From [Candidatus Thermochlorobacteriaceae] bacterium GBChlB (lineage in GTDB: Bacteria > Bacteroidota > Chlorobiia > Chlorobiales > Thermochlorobacteraceae): a stretch of DNA of 64,000 nt. Shown here one piece after another: positions 25,536 through 34,595 of the stretch. Under the pieces are notes generated by a model. It had not been told where the DNA came from and searched no databases. It saw only the letters and a program-made list of their open reading frames with translations. The stretch is taken from NCBI GenBank assembly GCA_000724175.1, contig JPGV01000006.1:2100-66099 (forward strand), written 5' to 3'. How positions within the stretch are numbered: the stretch's first letter is position 1; every line of letters begins with the position of its first letter. The position numbers and the translations under genes were made by a program.

Positions 25536-26009
25536 ATGAGTTCATACAAGGGGCATTTGTTCGGCGGCGTGTTATTCTTTATTCCGTTTGCATTTCTCTA
25601 TGCCGTCTTGTTCGGCGATGGAAAATTGCCGCTTCTGCAATTCATCTTTCACACCGCAATTCTTTTCGGCATTACGTTGCTCTTTGCACTCTTTCCCGAC
25701 ATTGACACCAAAAGCAAAGGTCAAAAAATTTTCTATCTCATTTTCATCGCTGTCGACCTTGCGCTCATTTTTACAAACCATTTGCGCGAAGCAGCATTTC
25801 TTGGACTCTTTGCAATGTTGCCACTCATCAGCACCCATCGCGGCTGGACGCATTCGTTTTGGGCGGCGTTTGTCATTCCGCTTCCGTTTCTGCTGATACC
25901 AATGTGGCTCGCCGAATCCAAAACGCTCGTCGGCTTGCCATATTACCTTGCAGCTGTAACGGGCTACCTCAGCCACCGATTCATGGACGGCATTTTTTTT
26001 AGGAAATAA
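25536..26009 (+). CDS. YdjM-like inner-membrane putative metal-dependent hydrolase
   Basis: 157 residues with four to five hydrophobic segments. The motifs ALFPDIDTKSK (about 50-60), STHRGWTHSFWA (about 103-114, with RGxTHS) and GYLSHRFMDGIF at the end match the YdjM/DUF457 family of membrane-bound putative metal-dependent hydrolases. Pfam calls this family LexA-binding, and E. coli ydjM is a LexA-regulated SOS gene. Here the gene follows the lexA-like gene by 14 bases with an AAAGAG ribosome-binding stretch, so it is probably in the same operon. The reaction is unknown. Confidence 0.8.
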   Translation: MSSYKGHLFGGVLFFIPFAFLYAVLFGDGKLPLLQFIFHTAILFGITLLFALFPDIDTKSKGQKIFYLIFIAVDLALIFTNHLREAAFLGLFAMLPLISTHRGWTHSFWAAFVIPLPFLLIPMWLAESKTLVGLPYYLAAVTGYLSHRFMDGIFFRK

Positions 26010-26011
26010 CT

Positions 26012-27694
26012 TCACTCTCTCTGTCGATACAACACGTAGTTTCCATGCTCGCAAACTTTCTCTAACCCCATTGCAGTGCTTGTCGCCGCAAATTCGTTGA
26101 CAAGCTCGATGCCCGCTTCAGAGAGGGTAGCCGTTTTCTCGACGACAATGACCGTGCGTGACTTCTCTGTCAGTGCGCCCGTTAGTTCGCTCAGTGCAGT
26201 TGTAACAGCCCCATATTTGTAACTCACTGCCGATTGCCACTTTGCTGAATCCACATCAATGCCGTTGAAGTAGTAGCTGAACTGCGGATTGAAACTCTTT
26301 TCGGCGAACCGCTTTTCCGAGACCAGGTGAACTATCGTTTTCGGCGCGAGCGATTTTACAACGCCGTTCAGGTCTTTCGCCCCTGAATAGGTTTGCACAA
26401 ACGGCAGTCCGTTCAGCACGGTGTTTAGCGAGAGTGCTGCGCCGCCAAGTGCCACTGCCGTCAAAAAAATCACATCGAAATATGATCGTTTGGACATCCA
26501 ATACAATATGGCAGCCGTTGATGCCGACGCGGCAATTATCACGGCAACTTTCCAGCCCTCTGGCGACACCAAAAGCCCTCGATGCCACGCCTGCGTCGCC
26601 GACCAAACCAATGCCAACCCGACCGCCAACCAAGCCAATTGAGTTGCCTGTTTTGATATATTTTTCAATGCAACTTCAAGAGATTCTACAATTATTAAGA
26701 ACGTCGCTGGCAGACACAACAGCCCATACCACAAGAGTTTTGTTTGAGCAATTGAGAGAATACTGAACGGCAGAGCAAATGACAGAAGCCAGAGAACACG
26801 AGTAGAATTTCGGAAATTTGATGTCGTAAAGAACATAAATATCCATGTTAGGCTTAATGCCGACAAGGGAATGCGGGCGATGAGGACATTCAGGTAGTAG
26901 AAAACGCCCGTGCGATAGGTCGCCCCCGTTTGGTTTTCCTGAACCCGGTTGGCAATGTAGAAATCCACATACCGTTCCAAAAAGCCATCGTGCGCGGCGC
27001 AAATGCCCGCAAACCACGAGAGTCCGATTCCCAAACCAAATCCAGCAAATAAAGCATTTGAAGCAAGAAATTGCCTGAAAGTAATGTCTTTTGCCGCCCA
27101 TCTGTAAAGGCTGTGGAGTGCAATCGCTGCCGCTGCAAATCCGCCGACTAAGACTTTTGTTAGTAACGCCAAGCCAAGCATTATGCCGCCTATTGCCATA
27201 TCGCGCAATCGGCTCGATTCTAAGAATCGCATGTAGAAAAGGAGTTGCCATGCTGAAAAGAGCGTTACGAGCATATCGAACTGCCCAAGCCGTGCGAACC
27301 ACACGAGCATCGGTGAAAATCCGACAACGATGACGGCGAAGAGTGCGGCACGGTCGCTAATGCGGTAGGCGAGAGAGCATACCGTCATCAGCAACCCGAC
27401 GAAAGCGCACCACGAGGGCAGGCGTAATGAAAATTCAGAAAGTCCAAAGAGTTTTGCCGAGATTGCCATCAGCCAAAGTTGAAGCGGCGGGTGAGAAGCG
27501 GAGTAAAATCCACCAATGGCGTAGTCGGTTTGGTCGAGCCAGCAGTCAAATTGCAAAATGGCTTTCACGCGCAGGGCGTAGTAGCCTTCATCGTAGGGTT
27601 GAATTTCCATATCGCCTAAGTTCCAGAGTGAGAGCGCCGCAGCAAGGGCAACAAGTCCGAGCGCGGTTCGGAGTTTAACCTTGTGAGCCAGCAC
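26012..27694 (-). CDS. GT39/ArnT-like membrane glycosyltransferase
   Basis: 560 residues with about eleven hydrophobic segments, in the dolichyl-phosphate-mannose/ArnT-like glycosyltransferase superfamily. The first extracytoplasmic loop carries the paired acidic residues (EIQPYDEGYYALRVKAIL, about 31-48) typical of the catalytic site, followed by GGFYSASHPPLQLWLMA. Such enzymes move a sugar from a lipid-phosphate donor to an envelope acceptor; donor and acceptor cannot be told from sequence. The frame begins with GTG at 27694. It ends 2 bases from the convergent ydjM-like gene. Confidence 0.8.
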   Translation of the reverse strand: MLAHKVKLRTALGLVALAAALSLWNLGDMEIQPYDEGYYALRVKAILQFDCWLDQTDYAIGGFYSASHPPLQLWLMAISAKLFGLSEFSLRLPSWCAFVGLLMTVCSLAYRISDRAALFAVIVVGFSPMLVWFARLGQFDMLVTLFSAWQLLFYMRFLESSRLRDMAIGGIMLGLALLTKVLVGGFAAAAIALHSLYRWAAKDITFRQFLASNALFAGFGLGIGLSWFAGICAAHDGFLERYVDFYIANRVQENQTGATYRTGVFYYLNVLIARIPLSALSLTWIFMFFTTSNFRNSTRVLWLLSFALPFSILSIAQTKLLWYGLLCLPATFLIIVESLEVALKNISKQATQLAWLAVGLALVWSATQAWHRGLLVSPEGWKVAVIIAASASTAAILYWMSKRSYFDVIFLTAVALGGAALSLNTVLNGLPFVQTYSGAKDLNGVVKSLAPKTIVHLVSEKRFAEKSFNPQFSYYFNGIDVDSAKWQSAVSYKYGAVTTALSELTGALTEKSRTVIVVEKTATLSEAGIELVNEFAATSTAMGLEKVCEHGNYVLYRQRE

Positions 27695-27712
27695 ACATCA
27701 AGCAATTTAGAG

Positions 27713-27744
27713 TTTGACTTTCAAACGAAATCGGCTTACATTCC
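27713..27744 (+). promoter_or_regulatory. candidate Bacteroidota-type promoter
   Basis: TTTG (27713-27716), 20 bases, TACATTCC (27737-27744); four of the six fixed positions of TAnnTTTG match. It is correctly placed to drive the coiled-coil protein gene at 27804. Confidence 0.3.
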
Positions 27745-27803
27745 GACAGTCGTGGAAACCGTCTTTTTGGTCATGTGTTTCTTAATATCATCGCGGATTG
27801 GAC

Positions 27804-28481
27804 ATGAGCATCGGCAAAAAAATTATGGACTTCATAGTTCCGACAAAAATTACAGAGGAAGAAATTGAATTACCTGCTGACTCTGCGGAGGTCGAGGTGC
27901 GCCCGATGCACAGCAGCAATCGCGCCACATACGATTCTTCCGTTCACAAACCCACATCGGACAACGATGTTTATTTCAATCGCGGGATGAACAACAACGG
28001 ACTCGACGCAGACCAGAGCGGTTACAGCACAACGAACATCAAAACACTGATTGAAACGGCAAAGTTGGAATCGCGCGAGTGGCACAATTTACTCAAACGC
28101 TCGGTGAAGATAATTCTTGCGCACCGCGAGTTAAAAAGTCTTGACGAAACCACGCTGCCGAAAATCGCCGACGACTTAGCGCTCATTCTGCAAGCCTCCG
28201 ATATTGACGCGGCAACCATGCTTGCCGACATCAACACGCTCAAGAAAACCGTGCGCGACGGTGTCAATCAAAATCTGAAAGCCATTGGAGAGTATTGCAA
28301 TAAAAAAGGCTATGAAATCAATACGCTCATCGCTCGCTTAAAACAACTTGAACAGGAAGTCAATGGATTAGATAAGATAATGGCTGATGATACCCAAAAT
28401 ATGAACGATACATTAGACGAGTTGGAAAGTTACAGCAAAATGCTCGAGCTTGTCTCGAAGATGAAAACCCAAAGTGTATAG
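27804..28481 (+). CDS. coiled-coil protein of unknown function
   Basis: 225 residues; I recognise no family. The first 13 residues (MSIGKKIMDFIVP) could form an amphipathic membrane-binding helix. An acidic, then Ser/Asn-rich region (about 18-75) looks disordered. From about residue 80 to the end the sequence is helical, with heptad-like stretches (LIARLKQLEQEVNGLDKIM). No signal peptide or full membrane helix is present. I chose the ATG at 27804 over a TTG two codons upstream. The OmpA-like gene starts 3 bases after its stop, so the two are probably translated together and may act together at the envelope. Confidence 0.7.
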   Translation: MSIGKKIMDFIVPTKITEEEIELPADSAEVEVRPMHSSNRATYDSSVHKPTSDNDVYFNRGMNNNGLDADQSGYSTTNIKTLIETAKLESREWHNLLKRSVKIILAHRELKSLDETTLPKIADDLALILQASDIDAATMLADINTLKKTVRDGVNQNLKAIGEYCNKKGYEINTLIARLKQLEQEVNGLDKIMADDTQNMNDTLDELESYSKMLELVSKMKTQSV

Positions 28482-28484
28482 GAT

Positions 28485-29111
28485 ATGACTCGCAGAGTAA
28501 AAAAAATCGTTACGGTTCAGCGCGACTTTCGCCGCGTTGCCCTGTTTGGCTGCCTGCTCTTATCGTTGGGATTCGCGACGCTTTTTCGTCCCAATCGGCC
28601 TGAACCGATGAAACCCACACAGAAAGCATCGACGGAAACCGCCGCGCCTACCGCGAAAACTGCCGCACAAGAGCCGGCCACATCGCTTGCCTCATTGGAG
28701 CCCAAAGTTGCTTACGCTGCCATTACGCCGCCAGCTATCGCGCCGACATCTCATTTGACAACGGTGCGCAAAACCATCGTGGTTCACTTTGGCTACAACC
28801 GCAGTTCGCTTTCTCAAAAGGACAAGCAGCGTATGTTGCTTGAAGCCCTGCCTAATTCCAGCCAGTTGAGAGTTACGCATATCACTATCGTTGGACATAG
28901 CGACAGCGATGGGCGAGAGGAATACAATTATGCGCTGTCGCTCAAACGCGCCGAGTCGGTGATGCTGGCGTTGGGCAACATCGTGAAGACAAAAGAGTGC
29001 GTCTCGCTGAAAGCAGTTGGCAGCAGTAAGCCCGTTTTCGTCGGAGATTTGGAAGACCGCGCTGCCTCGCGCCGCGTTGAAATTAACCTTGAATATGCTT
29101 CGTCGCCTTGA
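28485..29111 (+). CDS. OmpA-like peptidoglycan-binding protein with N-terminal membrane anchor
   Basis: 208 residues. A basic N-terminus and one hydrophobic segment (about 18-33, VALFGCLLLSLGFATLF) anchor it in the inner membrane. A Pro/Ala/Thr-rich periplasmic linker follows (about 38-95), then an OmpA/MotB-like domain (about 98-205) with VHFGYNRSSLS, ITIVGHSDSDGREEYNYALSLKRAESV and DRAASRRVEINLEY. The Asp/Arg residues that bind diaminopimelate in this family are kept. No MotA/ExbB-like partner is present, so a flagellar or Tol role is not supported. It is probably cotranscribed with the coiled-coil protein upstream. Confidence 0.8.
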   Translation: MTRRVKKIVTVQRDFRRVALFGCLLLSLGFATLFRPNRPEPMKPTQKASTETAAPTAKTAAQEPATSLASLEPKVAYAAITPPAIAPTSHLTTVRKTIVVHFGYNRSSLSQKDKQRMLLEALPNSSQLRVTHITIVGHSDSDGREEYNYALSLKRAESVMLALGNIVKTKECVSLKAVGSSKPVFVGDLEDRAASRRVEINLEYASSP

Positions 29112-29204
29112 AATGAACACTTGCTTGGTCTATTGACGGCTTCCGACCGCGCGACTTTTGATAGAACTCGATTACTATGGCAACTTCATCGAAGCACGGA
29201 CAGC

Positions 29205-30344
29205 ATGGCAGGACTGTATATTCACATTCCCTTTTGTCGGCGACGCTGTAACTATTGCGACTTCTACTTCGTTACTAACTCCGCGCTCATCGACCAATTT
29301 CTCGCCGCGCTTTCGCATGAGTTGACAAGCCGTGCATATCTTTTAACTAATGAACTTATTGAGACAATTTACTTCGGCGGCGGCACGCCCTCAATGCTTT
29401 CTGCGGCGCAGTTTGACTTCATCTTAACTCTTGCGTCAAAGACTTTTCGCGTCTCACCGACCGCTGAACTCACACTCGAGGCCAATCCCGAAGATGTGAC
29501 GGCGACGTATCTGGCTGACCTTGCCCGCGTCGGTATTAATCGCATCAGTCTCGGTGTTCAGTCGTTCAATGATGCAAAGTTGAAACTGCTTACGCGCGAA
29601 CACAACGGCGCGCAAAGTCGAAAGACCGTTGAGCTGGCAAAACATCGGTTTAATAATGTCAGCGTCGATTTGATATTTGGAACTGACGGTGAAACGCTCG
29701 ATGACTGGACGACAGAACTTCAAACGGCAGTGGCGTTACAGCCTGAACACCTCTCGACCTACTCGCTCACGGTTGAGCCAAGAACACTGCTTGATAAACT
29801 CATTAGGCGCGGCAAACGCCAGCCTCCGATGGAATCCCTGCAAGCCGAGATGTTCCTTGTGGCAATGGAATTTCTACGCCACAACGCTTACGAGCATTAC
29901 GAAGTGTCGAGTTTCGGCAAGCCGAATTTTCACTCGCGCCACAATAGCGCGTATTGGAATCGCACGCCGTATTTGGGGGTTGGTCCGTCGGCGCATTCGT
30001 TTGTCAAAACCACTGACGGCGAGATACGCTTCGCCAACACGCCCAGCCTGAAAGACTATCTTGCGGCGCCAACCGACTCGATTCAATTCAAGGAGCGTCT
30101 TTCAGAAGAAGATATTTTCAACGAGAGCGTCCTGTTGGGCTTGCGCCAAGCGAAGGGAATTGACGTGGATGATTTGCGGAAAAAGTTTAACTTTGCGGTC
30201 TCTTTGTCTCAACTCACTGCGCTGGTTGAACAAGGGCTGTTGACCAAAGAAAGCAGTTGGGTGAGATTAACCGACAAGGGCTTTACACTTGCCGATGAAA
30301 TCGCCGCTGAATTACTCGCTGCTTCACATTTTACTTTTGCATGA
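29205..30344 (+). CDS. hemW: radical SAM protein HemW
   Basis: 379 residues from the ATG at 29205, where MAGLYIHIPFC starts as in the family; the frame extends upstream without conserved sequence. IHIPFCRRRCNYCDF (about 5-19) holds the CxxxCxxC cluster for the [4Fe-4S] centre. FGGGTPSML and LTLEANPEDVT are typical radical SAM segments. SRHNSAYWNRTPYLGVGPSAHS contains the HNxxYW motif that separates HemW (haem chaperone) from the coproporphyrinogen dehydrogenase HemN. Older annotations would call it HemN-like. Confidence 0.9.
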   Translation: MAGLYIHIPFCRRRCNYCDFYFVTNSALIDQFLAALSHELTSRAYLLTNELIETIYFGGGTPSMLSAAQFDFILTLASKTFRVSPTAELTLEANPEDVTATYLADLARVGINRISLGVQSFNDAKLKLLTREHNGAQSRKTVELAKHRFNNVSVDLIFGTDGETLDDWTTELQTAVALQPEHLSTYSLTVEPRTLLDKLIRRGKRQPPMESLQAEMFLVAMEFLRHNAYEHYEVSSFGKPNFHSRHNSAYWNRTPYLGVGPSAHSFVKTTDGEIRFANTPSLKDYLAAPTDSIQFKERLSEEDIFNESVLLGLRQAKGIDVDDLRKKFNFAVSLSQLTALVEQGLLTKESSWVRLTDKGFTLADEIAAELLAASHFTFA

Positions 30345-30361
30345 CACTTTAACCGTTTGAA

Positions 30362-33088
30362 ATGTTACCGCATAAGAAACTCAACACTTACATCGCTATT
30401 GGCGTTTATGCCGTCGCGCTTATTGTCTATTTGCTCACGGTTGCACCGACGTTTTCGTTTTGGGATTGTGGCGAGTTCATCGCCGTTGCCTACACGATGG
30501 GCGTTCCACATCCGCCCGGCACGCCCATTTTTACTATGCTTGGTCGGATTTTCTCGATGCTTCCATTTCCAGAGGACATCGGCGCACGGGTCAATCTCAT
30601 TAGTCCAGTTGCTGCGTCGTTTGCCGTGATGTTCACCTACCTCATCACCGTTCTGCTTATCGGAATGTATCGTGGTAAAGCGCCCGACGAGTGGTCGGTG
30701 CCCGAAAGAATTTCTGCTTATGCCAGTGGCGTAATTGCCGCGTTGGCACTTGCGTTCTCCGATAGTTTTTGGTTCAACGCGGTCGAGGCGGAAGTCTATG
30801 CGTCATCAATGTTTTTCAATACGATTGTCGTTTGGCTGATGCTCAAGTGGCATGAACACGCCGATGAGCCTGACGGCGACCGATGGATTTTGTATATCGC
30901 GTATGCGTTTGGCGTGGCCTTGGGCGTTCACTTGCAGGCGTTGCTGGCGTTCTTTGCATTGGCGCTCATTTACTACTTCCGCCGCTATGAGTTCAGCCTT
31001 GCGGGATTTGGCATTTTGGTGATTGTGTCCAGCGCGATTTTCTTAGTCATTTATCCGGGCGTGGTGCAGAAACTTCCCGCGTTGATGCGCGATACATCGC
31101 CCGTCGTCGGCATTATCATTGCGCTCTCGGTCGTCGGTGCGGCGTATTACACCTATCAACAGAAAATGCGTTTGGCGCACTTGGCGTCGATGTCGCTCCT
31201 GCTGATTTTGATTGGATACAGTTCAATGACGATGGTGCTGCTGCGCTCTCAGGCAAAGCCGCCTATCAACGAGAACGCACCTGCGACGATGGAAAAACTC
31301 TTCTCGTATCTCAACCGCGAGCAATACGGCGACTATCCGATTTTTCAGCGACGCTGGTCGTTAGACCCTGAACATCAACGCAACTACCAGAAGTACTCGA
31401 GCGATACGGATTTCTTCTTGAAGTATCAAGCGGGACATTTGTATGCGCGGTATCTCGGCTGGCAGTTCATCGGGCGCGCGGGCGACGTGCAAGACGACGG
31501 CATTGATTGGTCGAAGTTCTGGGGAATCCCGCTTGCCGTCGGCTTGTTCGGCTTGCTTTTCCATGCACGCAAGGATTGGAAAATGGCGTTCTCGGTTTTC
31601 GCCCTTCTCTTGCTCACAGGCATCTTCATCAACATTTATACAAACCCGCCTGAACCGCAGCCGCGTGAGCGCGACTATGTGTATGTCGGCAGTTTCTTTG
31701 CCTTCTGCATCTGGATAGGCATTGGCATTGACGCACTCTTCGAGACGTTCCGCGAAAGCGTTGAAGACGAGAAGCAATGGCTTTACGGCGCAGTCGGCGT
31801 TGCCGCGTTTGGACTTGTGTTCATCAACGCCCGAATGCTGACCGTGAATTTTCATTCTCATAGCCGCGCAGGCAATTATGTGCCTTACGATTACGCCTAC
31901 AACCTTTTGCAAAGCTGCGAAAAAGACGCGGTGCTATTTACCAACGGCGACAACGACACCTTCCCGCTTTGGTGCTTACAGGAAGTCTACGGCGTGCGGC
32001 AAGATGTGCGCGTGTGCAATTTGAGCTTAGCAAATACAGATTGGTATATCTTGCAACTGAAAAATGAATCGCCGCGCGGCGCAAAGCCAGTCAAATTCAA
32101 TATGACCGACCGCGAGATTAAGTCGCTTTCCTACGAGCCTTGGACAACGCGCATCCTCTCGATTCCCGTGCCGAAGGAAAAACTCCTGCAATCGGAATAC
32201 AAAGGCTACGATGAAGGCAAGACCGTTATGATTGATGGCGCGCCCGTCCTTCTATCGGGCAAACCAAAAATGGTCGATACGCTGCGCTGGTCATTTGAGC
32301 CGACGGTCAGTTCGGGAAAGCAAGGCTACATTCGCGCACAAGACCGTGTTGTGTATGAAATAATTATGAACAACCTGTTCCAACGTCCTATTTACTTCGC
32401 TATTACGGTTAGCGAATCGAACCGCATCGGCATTGATAAGTATTTGCGGATGGACGGTTTCGCCTACAAAGTCGTGCCATTTGAAGGCGACGGATACAGC
32501 ACGATTGACGCCGAGATTATGTATGACAAATTGATGAATACGTTTCAATATCGAAACCTGAATAATCCCGACGTGTATCTCGATGAAAATTCCCGCCGGT
32601 TGGTCAGCAATTACAAAAATGTATTCTTGCGATTGGCATCGGAGTATATTCAAAGCCCGTTCTCGCCGGTAGCAGTTCGCAATACGAATGGCGAGTTGGA
32701 AACGGTATTGGGCAAAGACCTTGCTGTGCGTGTTCTGGATAAAGCCGAAAGCGCCTTGCCGACCGAGCTGCATGAAACCGACTATCGCGTGTTGCAAGGC
32801 ATGATTCGCATTTACGCACAAGCTGGCGCGCGGGAAAAAGGACTTGCGCTGATCCCGAAGTTGGAAAAACAGGTCGACGATATGTCGCTGCAAAATCCAA
32901 AAGATGTCTACGGCAAATTTTATTTAGCACAAGCCTACAAAGCTGTCGATGAAAACCAAAAAGCATTGACGGTCTTACAGGGGCTTTCGGCGCTGATGCC
33001 AAATGACCCAACGCTGAAACAGGAAATTGCCGACCTGCAACGCGTCGTTGGGCAACCGAAAGACAGCGCTGGACCCTTGAAACAGTAG
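30362..33088 (+). CDS. DUF2723 membrane protein (TMEM260-like glycosyltransferase) with TPR tail
   Basis: 908 residues. The N-terminal 500 residues hold about ten membrane helices and the DUF2723 signature PTFSFWDCGEFIAVAYTMGVPHPPGTPIF (about 30-58), whose acidic pair resembles the catalytic site of GT-C glycosyltransferases. The middle is a large extracytoplasmic domain. The last 120 residues contain TPR-like helices (YKAVDENQKALTVLQGLSALMPNDP). Homologues are common in Bacteroidota/Chlorobiota; the human relative TMEM260 is a protein O-mannosyltransferase. The acceptor here is unknown. Confidence 0.85.
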   Translation: MLPHKKLNTYIAIGVYAVALIVYLLTVAPTFSFWDCGEFIAVAYTMGVPHPPGTPIFTMLGRIFSMLPFPEDIGARVNLISPVAASFAVMFTYLITVLLIGMYRGKAPDEWSVPERISAYASGVIAALALAFSDSFWFNAVEAEVYASSMFFNTIVVWLMLKWHEHADEPDGDRWILYIAYAFGVALGVHLQALLAFFALALIYYFRRYEFSLAGFGILVIVSSAIFLVIYPGVVQKLPALMRDTSPVVGIIIALSVVGAAYYTYQQKMRLAHLASMSLLLILIGYSSMTMVLLRSQAKPPINENAPATMEKLFSYLNREQYGDYPIFQRRWSLDPEHQRNYQKYSSDTDFFLKYQAGHLYARYLGWQFIGRAGDVQDDGIDWSKFWGIPLAVGLFGLLFHARKDWKMAFSVFALLLLTGIFINIYTNPPEPQPRERDYVYVGSFFAFCIWIGIGIDALFETFRESVEDEKQWLYGAVGVAAFGLVFINARMLTVNFHSHSRAGNYVPYDYAYNLLQSCEKDAVLFTNGDNDTFPLWCLQEVYGVRQDVRVCNLSLANTDWYILQLKNESPRGAKPVKFNMTDREIKSLSYEPWTTRILSIPVPKEKLLQSEYKGYDEGKTVMIDGAPVLLSGKPKMVDTLRWSFEPTVSSGKQGYIRAQDRVVYEIIMNNLFQRPIYFAITVSESNRIGIDKYLRMDGFAYKVVPFEGDGYSTIDAEIMYDKLMNTFQYRNLNNPDVYLDENSRRLVSNYKNVFLRLASEYIQSPFSPVAVRNTNGELETVLGKDLAVRVLDKAESALPTELHETDYRVLQGMIRIYAQAGAREKGLALIPKLEKQVDDMSLQNPKDVYGKFYLAQAYKAVDENQKALTVLQGLSALMPNDPTLKQEIADLQRVVGQPKDSAGPLKQ

Positions 33089-33105
33089 CCACAGAGAATG
33101 CGGTT

Positions 33106-33702
33106 ATGCGCGATGGAACGATGCCTGACGCACTTGTTCGGATATTTTTGACGCTGTGCCTGCTCGCGTTTGCGCTTATTGTCGGCGTTCCGCTCCACCG
33201 GCGGCGATGGAAACCGATAACGATAACGAAAGCCCGCTCTCTGAAAAACCGCGCGATGGAACTGGGTCTGCTCGTTGGACTCGTTGGCTGGCTGGCGTGG
33301 CTCTTACACGTGATTGTGCGCGGCACAAACGACTTGCTTGTTCAACAGCTCGGCGGCATGTTGGAACTTGGGTCGTTTTACCTCGTCGCTGCATTACTTG
33401 GCGCGACACTCTTGATTGCAGGGCTGTTGTTGGTTGCATTCGGCATTTCGGAAATGGACGACCAATGGCGTATCGGTATTGACGAACAAGACCCGCAAAC
33501 GCGCGTTGTTCAAACGGGCATTTTCAAGGTGCTTCGCCACCCGATTTATACAGGTATTTGTTGTATAGCAGGCGGCGCGGTGCTGGTTTTGCCACACTTT
33601 GTTACGGCAGCGCTTGCGGTCGGCAGCATTGCCGGCGCAGTTGCGCAAATGAAACTCGAAGAGACCGTTATGCGCGAGCGCTTCGGCGACGCCTACAAGT
33701 AG
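33106..33702 (+). CDS. isoprenylcysteine carboxyl methyltransferase/PEMT-like membrane methyltransferase
   Basis: 198 residues with four to five hydrophobic segments. The C-terminal motif VVQTGIFKVLRHPIYTG (about 140-157), then EETVMRERFGDAYK, is the SAM-binding signature of the ICMT/phospholipid methyltransferase superfamily. The substrate cannot be inferred; bacterial members methylate lipids, isoprenoids or small hydrophobic compounds. It follows the DUF2723 gene by 17 bases. A second ATG five codons downstream could also be the start. Confidence 0.75.
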   Translation: MRDGTMPDALVRIFLTLCLLAFALIVGVPLHRRRWKPITITKARSLKNRAMELGLLVGLVGWLAWLLHVIVRGTNDLLVQQLGGMLELGSFYLVAALLGATLLIAGLLLVAFGISEMDDQWRIGIDEQDPQTRVVQTGIFKVLRHPIYTGICCIAGGAVLVLPHFVTAALAVGSIAGAVAQMKLEETVMRERFGDAYK

Positions 33703-33725
33703 TTTTAATCTTAAACAGTCGAAGT

Positions 33726-34595
33726 ATGGTGGACACACAAGCAACTCCGTCTACAAAAGCGACCATTGAGATAATCCAGTCGCGCTGGTTTGACGACGCG
33801 ATGATTCAATCGCTCCAAAAGCAGTATCTGGCAGCGCAGCCGTATCCGCACGTCGTTCTCGATGGATTTCTGCACGACGAGGTCGCACTCGCGCTTTACA
33901 ATGGCTTTCCAAAGCTCGGCGAGATGGCGACACACTACAACGGTATGAACGAGAAGAAAGCCGAAGACTCCGGCTTCGAGCGCTATCCACAAGTCTTTCG
34001 CGACCTTCGCGCCGCGCTCTTTAGCAACACATTTACAGCGTTCTTGGAGCGCGTTACGGGCATTGAGGACATTCGAACCTGCGAGGGAGCGTTAGGGTCA
34101 GGCACGCATCAAGGCGGTAACGGGAGTTTTCTTGATATTCATGTCGATTTCAACATTCACCCGACGGAAAATCTGCATCGCCGAATCAATGTCTTGGTGT
34201 TTCTTAACAAAGACTGGCAGGAAAGTTACGGCGGCAAGTTGGAGATGTGGAATAAGGATATGACGGCATGCATTACAGCGCACTTGCCGCTTCTTAATCG
34301 CTGCGTGATTTTCGAGACGAACGATATTTCGTATCACGGCTATGGCAAAATCACCGTTCCTGATGGCGAGTCGCGCAAGTCGGTCTATGCGTATTACTAT
34401 ACGCCACTCGATAAATCAACACTGGTCTATCACGATACGACGTTTCGCACGCGACCCAACGAGCCGACTGCGAAGAAATTACAGACTGCTGTCAAAGAAA
34501 CAACGAAGAATTTTATCAAGCGTCAGCTTAAAAATTTTGGGTTGATTGAGTTTTACAACAATACCTTGTTCAAGTTCAAAACGCGAGGAAAATGA
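33726..34595 (+). CDS. 2-oxoglutarate/Fe(II)-dependent oxygenase (prolyl 4-hydroxylase-like)
   Basis: 289 residues from the ATG at 33726. The facial triad is visible: HVD (His139-x-Asp141), then His224 in ISYHGYG, with Arg237 (ESRKSVYAYYYT) as the likely 2-oxoglutarate ligand. This is the P4H-alpha-like subfamily with a 2OG-FeII_Oxy domain (about 130-245). The substrate is unknown. Its stop overlaps the lpxA start as ATGA, so the two are translationally coupled, which makes an envelope or lipid A substrate worth considering. Confidence 0.85.
   Translation: MVDTQATPSTKATIEIIQSRWFDDAMIQSLQKQYLAAQPYPHVVLDGFLHDEVALALYNGFPKLGEMATHYNGMNEKKAEDSGFERYPQVFRDLRAALFSNTFTAFLERVTGIEDIRTCEGALGSGTHQGGNGSFLDIHVDFNIHPTENLHRRINVLVFLNKDWQESYGGKLEMWNKDMTACITAHLPLLNRCVIFETNDISYHGYGKITVPDGESRKSVYAYYYTPLDKSTLVYHDTTFRTRPNEPTAKKLQTAVKETTKNFIKRQLKNFGLIEFYNNTLFKFKTRGK

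Noticed and set aside
28485-29111. MotB or Pal identity for the OmpA-like protein
   Set aside because: There is no MotA/ExbB partner, no plug motif and no lipobox; only the peptidoglycan-binding domain is shared.
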